Below are positions 59,640 to 64,000 of a stretch of DNA of 64,000 bases, one piece after another; position 1 is the first letter of the stretch; each line of letters starts with the position of its first letter. The stretch covers positions 493,501-557,500 of the forward strand of contig NZ_OMOQ01000002.1 of NCBI RefSeq assembly GCF_900302475.1, given 5' to 3'. The notes below the pieces were generated by a model that did not search any database, was not told the DNA's origin, and was given only the letters and a program-made list of their open reading frames with translations. A program made the translations under genes and the position numbers. This DNA is from Defluviimonas aquaemixtae (GTDB lineage: Bacteria > Pseudomonadota > Alphaproteobacteria > Rhodobacterales > Rhodobacteraceae).

Positions 59640-60362
59640 TCAGGCTTTCGCGGTCTGCAGATCGGCGGCTGCAAGCTCGGCGGCGACGGCTACCGCTGCC
59701 GCGGATGGATCGGGTGCAGCCCAGATTGGCCGGCCGACGACTATGTGGTCCGCGCCCATTGCTACGGCGTCGGCGGGTGTTGTCACGCGTTTCTGGTCAT
59801 TTAGGGCGCTTCCCGCCGGCCGTATTCCCGGCGTGACAATGAGGCGGCCGCGCGCGCCGGGCAGCGCGCGGATATGCGTGGCCTCTCGGGCACTCGCTAT
59901 CACACCATCGGCACCCGCGGCAAAGGCCCGGGCGGCGCGCTCCACCACGATTTCGGGAATGTCGCCCCGGCGGATCAGCCCAGCGTCGAGATCATGGCGG
60001 TCGAGAGAGGTGAGGACAGTTACCGCAAGGATTTTCAGATCTGTGCCCGCCGCCCCCTGTTTGGCGGCAAGCACGACATGCGGGTCGCCATGCACCGTCA
60101 GGAAATCCAGCTCATAGCGCGCTAGGCCACGGACAGCGGCTTCGATCGTCGCGCCGATATCGAACAGTTTCATGTCGAGGAAAACGCGCTTGCCATGCTC
60201 CTGCTTGAGTTCGTTCGCGAGGGCCAGCCCGCCGCCAGTGAGCATGCCCAGACCGATCTTGTAGAAGCTCACCGTATCGCCAAGAGCTTCGACCAGCTCC
60301 AGTGCGGAGTGCGCCTCGGGCACGTCGAGCGCGACGATCAGGCGGTCATTGGCTAGGGTCAT
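59640..60362 (-). CDS. pyrF: Orotidine 5'-phosphate decarboxylase
   Basis: 240 residues, class I OMP decarboxylase. The catalytic Asp-Lys array is in FLDMKLFDIGATI, with VTPGIRPAG at the phosphate site near the end. It makes UMP in the last pyrimidine step. I take ATG 60362, five bases after AAAGGAG; a GTG two codons earlier would overlap that site. It is divergent from the second small membrane-protein gene. Confidence 0.95.
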   Translation of the reverse strand: MTLANDRLIVALDVPEAHSALELVEALGDTVSFYKIGLGMLTGGGLALANELKQEHGKRVFLDMKLFDIGATIEAAVRGLARYELDFLTVHGDPHVVLAAKQGAAGTDLKILAVTVLTSLDRHDLDAGLIRRGDIPEIVVERAARAFAAGADGVIASAREATHIRALPGARGRLIVTPGIRPAGSALNDQKRVTTPADAVAMGADHIVVGRPIWAAPDPSAAAVAVAAELAAADLQTAKA

Positions 60363-60509
60363 CGTCACTCCTTTCCCAAGGTTCAGGTTTCTTGGGCTGT
60401 GGGTGAGAACCTGTCAAGCGCTGGACCCGGGTTGGCCGCCGCGTTGCCGTCCGGCCGTTCCGAGCACAGAAGCGATATCGGCGGAAAACCGCAGGTTGAT
60501 TCTGGCATA

Positions 60510-60529
60510 TTCGGCCAGCGTTGGCCGAA
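60510..60529. promoter_or_regulatory. Perfect inverted repeat TTCGGCCA-n4-TGGCCGAA
   Basis: Eight-base arms with a four-base centre, preceded by ATA, 76 bp ahead of the small gene at 60605 and 148 bp ahead of pyrF. It may be an operator for either gene. It resembles the repeat ahead of the paralogous gene (shared ATATTCG). Confidence 0.45.
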
Positions 60530-60604
60530 AGAAAAGCGCTTTGCCGGAAGGGGTTAGAGCAGACGCGGCCTTTGTGGGACAGTTCTAAAAGAAAGGAGCC
60601 CATC

Positions 60605-60904
60605 ATGGACTATGAACAACACATGCCCGGCCGCTCCTCGTACGATCCGTCACGTGCTCGCGGAGAAATGCATCGCGAAGGCGGCATCGGGAGCGTTCTT
60701 TTCATCATAGCAGTGATCGTCGCTGCGTTGGCAATCGTTATCTGGCTGGCAGGTGGCGAGGGCACGCGGAGCGGCGCACCGGCCACCGCCGATCCCGCCG
60801 TGGCCGTTCCCGCTGACGGGTCGGCAGCGCCGGCCGCGACTGATGCGACCGCGCCGGCGGTCGGTGAATCGCAGACAGCCCCGGCAGCGGCGCCAAGCGA
60901 ATAG
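60605..60904 (+). CDS. Small single-helix membrane protein, YEQH..GRSSYDPS family (copy 2)
   Basis: 99 residues from ATG 60605 behind AGAAAGGAG. The N-terminal MDYEQHMPGRSSYDPS matches copy 1 at 58585; a basic stretch, one membrane helix (about 30-49) and an Ala/Pro/Thr-rich tail (about 52-99), probably periplasmic, follow. The low-complexity tail is longer than in copy 1. The function is unknown; the conserved N terminus on the cytoplasmic side suggests a docking or sorting motif. Confidence 0.78.
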   Translation: MDYEQHMPGRSSYDPSRARGEMHREGGIGSVLFIIAVIVAALAIVIWLAGGEGTRSGAPATADPAVAVPADGSAAPAATDATAPAVGESQTAPAAAPSE

Positions 60905-60933
60905 CGCTAGGCCAGCACTTACTCGTAAGTCCG

Positions 60934-60962
60934 AAGGGGCGGGCGTTTTGCGTCCGCCCCTT
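60934..60962 (+). terminator. Hairpin after the second small membrane gene
   Basis: AAGGGGCGG / CCGCCCCTT, extendable by three more pairs including a G-U, around a TTTTG loop, 30 bp past the stop. There is no clean U run (TTGAGCATTT follows), so termination may be weak. Confidence 0.5.
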
Positions 60963-60979
60963 GAGCATTTGGGCAGCAG

Positions 60980-61216
60980 TCAAGCTGCGCGCCGAAGTGC
61001 ATGCCGCTCGGGATGGGCGGCGAAGCTCAGTTTCGCGGCCCCTAGAAGCCGAGCGCGAAGGGCTGCCGCGCCCGGCGCGCGCGCGGGCGCGGCCACCTGT
61101 ATATGAGCCTGCACTGGAATTCCCTCCCGCACAGCGGTCAGCGCGATGAGCGCCACGACCTGGCCTGCCGAACGGTCGCGGCGCGCACGCAAGACTCTTG
61201 ACGAAAGGATGCGCAT
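60980..61216 (-). CDS. Possible small basic protein
   Basis: 78 codons starting 10 bp after the preceding tiny gene on the same strand, with GGGGCTC ahead of the ATG. The composition is Ala/Arg-rich (LRARRDRSAGQVVALIALTAV and later AAPARAPGAAALRARLL), which also arises by chance at this GC. No family is recognised. It is kept because it would otherwise leave a gap and lies in tandem with another small frame. Confidence 0.35.
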   Translation of the reverse strand: MRILSSRVLRARRDRSAGQVVALIALTAVREGIPVQAHIQVAAPARAPGAAALRARLLGAAKLSFAAHPERHALRRAA

Positions 61217-61226
61217 CGCAGAGCCC

Positions 61227-61388
61227 CTAGCGAAGCCGTGGAGCGAAGGGGTTCGGCACCGAGCGCTTCTTCATCGTCGGGATTGCCTGGCGTTCGGCGG
61301 CAAGCGACAGTAGCTGCCGAGGCGGCGGGTTCACCGTAGCCAGCCAGCCTCCGGCAGCCGTGCGGATGGACGAGGTCAGACGTGTCAT
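61227..61388 (-). CDS. Possible 53-residue protein upstream of clpB
   Basis: An open frame beginning MTRLTSSIRTAAGG and ending PNPFAPRLR, with a strong ribosome site GGAGGAGCCCGC directly before its ATG and three TTAA boxes just upstream. It is divergent from clpB. The good start signals argue for translation. The function is unknown. Confidence 0.45.
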   Translation of the reverse strand: MTRLTSSIRTAAGGWLATVNPPPRQLLSLAAERQAIPTMKKRSVPNPFAPRLR

Positions 61389-61401
61389 GCGGGCTCCTCC
61401 G

Positions 61402-61421
61402 TTAAGGTTAAGCCCGATTAA
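61402..61421. promoter_or_regulatory. Three TTAA boxes (possible CtrA-type site)
   Basis: TTAA at 61402-61405, 61408-61411 and 61418-61421, the last two six bases apart, in otherwise GC-rich DNA and just ahead of the small minus-strand gene. CtrA sites in alphaproteobacteria are spaced TTAA half-sites (N7 in Caulobacter). The match is suggestive only. Confidence 0.3.
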
Positions 61422-61471
61422 GGCAGATTCTCCTTTCCAATTCGTTTCGTTTTGATCGGCTTCGGTTGGCG

Positions 61472-61500
61472 CTTGAAATCCCGCCGTTCCGTCGCCAAGT
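61472..61500 (+). promoter_or_regulatory. Likely heat-shock (RpoH) promoter of clpB
   Basis: CTTGAAA at 61472-61478 is the exact -35 of RpoH promoters. After 15 bases, GCCAAGT at 61494-61500 is a fair match to the CCCATNT -10. It lies about 72 bp before the clpB ATG, and clpB is a classic RpoH target. Confidence 0.5.
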
Positions 61501-61572
61501 CATTGCTTAGACCCGGATGTGTCGTGCCGTTGCGGGCGACCGGAGGCCGGGGGCTAAGCAAGGAGATCACCG

Positions 61573-64000
61573 ATGGACATGGAAAAGTTCACGGAGCGGT
61601 CTCGCGGTTTTCTTCAGGCCGCGCAGACCGTCGCGATGCGAGAGGGACATCAAAGAGTGATGCCTGAGCATCTACTGAAGGCGCTCATGGATGACGAACA
61701 GGGATTGGCGTCCAACCTGATAAAGCGATCGGGCGGAGAACCGAGCCGCGTATCCGAATCTGTCGATCAGATTATCGCGAAGACGCCCAAAGTCTCGGGT
61801 GGTGACGGCCAGGTCTACGTCGATACCGCGCTCGTCCGTGTATTGGATGAAGCTGAGAAAATCGCGAAGAAAGCGGGAGATTCCTTTGTTCCCGTCGAGC
61901 GGATTCTGATGGCTCTCGTCATGGTCAACACGAAGGCCAGGGATGCGCTTGAGGCCGGTGCCGTGACGGCACAGAACCTCAATTCCGCGATCAACGAGAT
62001 CCGCAAGGGCCGAACCGCCGACTCGGCGTCGGCCGAGGAAGGATACGACGCACTTAAGAAATACGCGCGTGACCTGACCGAGGCAGCCGAACAGGGCAAG
62101 ATCGACCCGATAATCGGCCGCGACGAGGAGATTCGGCGCGCGATGCAGGTTCTGAGCCGCCGCACCAAAAACAATCCTGTGCTGATCGGTGATCCGGGCG
62201 TCGGCAAGACGGCGATCGCAGAGGGGCTGGCAATCCGCATCGTCAACGGGGACGTGCCGGAATCATTGCGCAACAAGAAGCTGATGGCGCTTGACATGGG
62301 CGCGCTGATCGCGGGCGCAAAGTACCGCGGCGAGTTCGAGGAGCGCCTGAAAGCGGTTCTGAAAGAGATCGAGGCCGCGGCGGGCGAGATCGTCCTCTTC
62401 ATCGACGAGATGCACACGCTGGTCGGGGCCGGCAAGACTGACGGCGCGATGGATGCGGCGAATCTCATCAAGCCGGCACTGGCACGGGGCGAACTGCACT
62501 GCATCGGCGCGACGACGCTCGACGAGTACCGCAAGTATGTCGAGAAGGACGCGGCACTCGCCCGGCGATTTCAACCGCTTTTCGTCGACGAGCCCTCGGT
62601 CGAGGACACCATCTCGATCCTACGCGGCATCAAGGAAAAGTACGAACTTCACCACGGGGTGAAGATCTCTGATAGTGCGCTGGTCGCGGCGGCGACGCTT
62701 TCGCAACGGTACATCACCGACCGATTCCTCCCCGATAAGGCCATCGACCTTGTGGACGAAGCCGCCTCGCGGCTGCGCATGGAGGTGGATTCCAAGCCGG
62801 AAGAGCTTGACGCTCTCGACCGCGAGATTCTTCAGAAACAGATCGAGGCGGAGGCGCTGAAGAAAGAAGATGACGCGTCCTCCAAGGAACGGCTTGAGAG
62901 GCTGGAGAAGGAACTTAGCGAACTTTCGCAGCGGTCGGCCGAGATGACGGCCAAATGGCAGTCCGAGCGCGACAAGCTCGAATCGGCGAGGGAGCTGAAG
63001 GAGCAGCTCGATCAGGCGCGAAACGAACTCGATCATGCGAAGCGTGCCGGCGATCTCGCGCGTGCCGGTGAACTGAGCTACGGTGTCATTCCGCAGCTGG
63101 AAAAGCAGCTTTCTTCGGCCGAAGAGCAGGAAGACGCGCTGATGGTCGAAGAGGCCGTGCGGCCGGAGCAGATCGCAGAAGTGGTCGAGCGCTGGACCGG
63201 TATTCCGACCTCGAAGATGCTCGAAGGCGAGCGGGAGAAGCTTCTCAAGATGGAGGAGGAGCTTGGCCGTCGCGTCGTCGGCCAGCACCGCGCGGTTGAG
63301 GCCGTGTCAAAGGCCGTTCGCAGGGCGCGGGCGGGGCTTCAAGACGAGAATCGTCCACTTGGTTCGTTCCTCTTTCTTGGGCCGACAGGGGTCGGCAAGA
63401 CCGAGTTGACGAAGGCGCTTGCCGAATACCTGTTCGACGATGAACACGCGATGGTCCGCGTTGACATGTCGGAGTTCATGGAGAAGCACTCGGTCGCGCG
63501 GCTTATCGGCGCCCCTCCGGGCTATGTTGGCTACGATGAGGGTGGGGTGCTGACCGAGGCGGTTCGCAGACGTCCTTATCAGGTGATCCTGTTCGACGAA
63601 GTCGAAAAGGCGCACCCGGATGTCTTCAACGTGCTGCTGCAGGTCATGGACGACGGCGTGCTGACTGACGGGCAGGGACACCACGTCGACTTCAAGCAAA
63701 CGCTGATCGTGTTGACGTCGAACCTCGGCTCGCAGGCACTGAGCCAGTTGCCCGACGGCGCGGATGCCGCGCAGGCCAGGCGCGACGTCATGGATGCGGT
63801 CAGGGCACATTTCCGGCCTGAGTTCCTCAACCGGCTCGACGACCAGATCATTTTCGACAGGCTGACACGCGAAGATATGAGCGGGATCGTCGAGATCCAG
63901 CTCCGCCGACTGGAAAAGCGTCTTGTGCAGCGCAAGATCGAGCTGGAGCTTGATGATGCCGCCAAGAAGTGGCTTGCCGACGAAGGCTACGATCCGGTCT
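61573..64000 (+). CDS. clpB: Disaggregase ClpB, 3' end cut by window edge
   Basis: 809 of about 870 residues are visible. The N-terminal Clp_N repeats ([21 protein letters not shown]) come first, then AAA+ module 1 with Walker A GDPGVGKT near 206 and LFIDEMHTL. The long coiled-coil middle domain is at about 405-525, and AAA+ module 2 has GPTGVGKT near 603 and [15 protein letters not shown]. ClpB works with DnaK to rescue aggregated proteins after heat shock. The ATG at 61573 follows [25 protein letters not shown] is the normal start. The end of the C-terminal domain lies outside the window. Confidence 0.97.
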   Translation, partial: MDMEKFTERSRGFLQAAQTVAMREGHQRVMPEHLLKALMDDEQGLASNLIKRSGGEPSRVSESVDQIIAKTPKVSGGDGQVYVDTALVRVLDEAEKIAKKAGDSFVPVERILMALVMVNTKARDALEAGAVTAQNLNSAINEIRKGRTADSASAEEGYDALKKYARDLTEAAEQGKIDPIIGRDEEIRRAMQVLSRRTKNNPVLIGDPGVGKTAIAEGLAIRIVNGDVPESLRNKKLMALDMGALIAGAKYRGEFEERLKAVLKEIEAAAGEIVLFIDEMHTLVGAGKTDGAMDAANLIKPALARGELHCIGATTLDEYRKYVEKDAALARRFQPLFVDEPSVEDTISILRGIKEKYELHHGVKISDSALVAAATLSQRYITDRFLPDKAIDLVDEAASRLRMEVDSKPEELDALDREILQKQIEAEALKKEDDASSKERLERLEKELSELSQRSAEMTAKWQSERDKLESARELKEQLDQARNELDHAKRAGDLARAGELSYGVIPQLEKQLSSAEEQEDALMVEEAVRPEQIAEVVERWTGIPTSKMLEGEREKLLKMEEELGRRVVGQHRAVEAVSKAVRRARAGLQDENRPLGSFLFLGPTGVGKTELTKALAEYLFDDEHAMVRVDMSEFMEKHSVARLIGAPPGYVGYDEGGVLTEAVRRRPYQVILFDEVEKAHPDVFNVLLQVMDDGVLTDGQGHHVDFKQTLIVLTSNLGSQALSQLPDGADAAQARRDVMDAVRAHFRPEFLNRLDDQIIFDRLTREDMSGIVEIQLRRLEKRLVQRKIELELDDAAKKWLADEGYDPV

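Overview
The window reads as chromosome of a denitrifying alphaproteobacterium of the Rhodobacteraceae/Roseobacteraceae type. It has high GC and a CcrM-type GANTC methylase. It also carries several small families typical of that group (DUF2125, DUF4170, DUF3576, a porin, a Hint-fold protein) and a nir/nor cluster arranged as in Paracoccus. I see no tRNA, rRNA, CRISPR array, insertion sequence or prophage. Most of the window is ordinary core genome; the accessory part is the denitrification island at about 18.2-34.2 kb.

Layout. 0-3.3 kb: the carboxy(nor)spermidine pathway (a dehydrogenase cut by the left edge, plus nspC), then a membrane-anchored winged-helix protein and two small secreted proteins. 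3.4-11 kb: rnhB, ccrM with three GANTC sites in its leader, a methyltransferase, alkB, mutY, and a DciA-like / DsbA-like / CaiB-like run. 11-15.8 kb (minus): pmbA, cysQ, DUF4170, waaA, lpxK, with lipid A/Kdo genes at the distal end. 15.9-18.2 kb: a DUF2125 protein and an enoyl-CoA hydratase family protein.

18.2-34.2 kb is the denitrification block. A minus-strand operon nirS-E-C-F-DL-G-H-J-N plus a small membrane protein makes cytochrome cd1 nitrite reductase and its heme d1. A plus-strand operon norC-B-Q-D-E-F makes cytochrome-c nitric oxide reductase and its assembly factors. A convergent Crp/Fnr regulator of the NNR/DNR kind follows. The 840-bp gap between nirS and norC holds two identical NNR-like boxes, about 63 nt from each start codon. 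Between the boxes lies a frameshifted apbE/nirX remnant; nirI-nirX occupies this position in Paracoccus.

34.3-49.7 kb: HNH protein, MscS channel, flavoprotein, small lipoprotein, GST, then leuS-lptE-holA (minus), DUF3576, porin, a TPR-sulfotransferase, a YggS-type PLP protein, an L,D-transpeptidase, a RibA with a degenerate RibB-like N terminus, and an OmpR-type response regulator. 49.9-64 kb: xthA, a Hint protein lacking its Cys1, dapE, rnr, a lytic transglycosylase, gabT, two paralogous small membrane proteins flanking a multi-pass membrane protein and pyrF, two possible tiny genes, and clpB cut by the right edge.

I did not find a convincing large novel system. The best leads are the nirX fossil between twin NNR boxes, the paired small YEQH..GRSSYDPS membrane proteins, the membrane-tethered winged-helix protein with a secreted neighbour, the GANTC cluster ahead of ccrM, and two enzymes that lack their textbook catalytic residue (WaaA and Hint).
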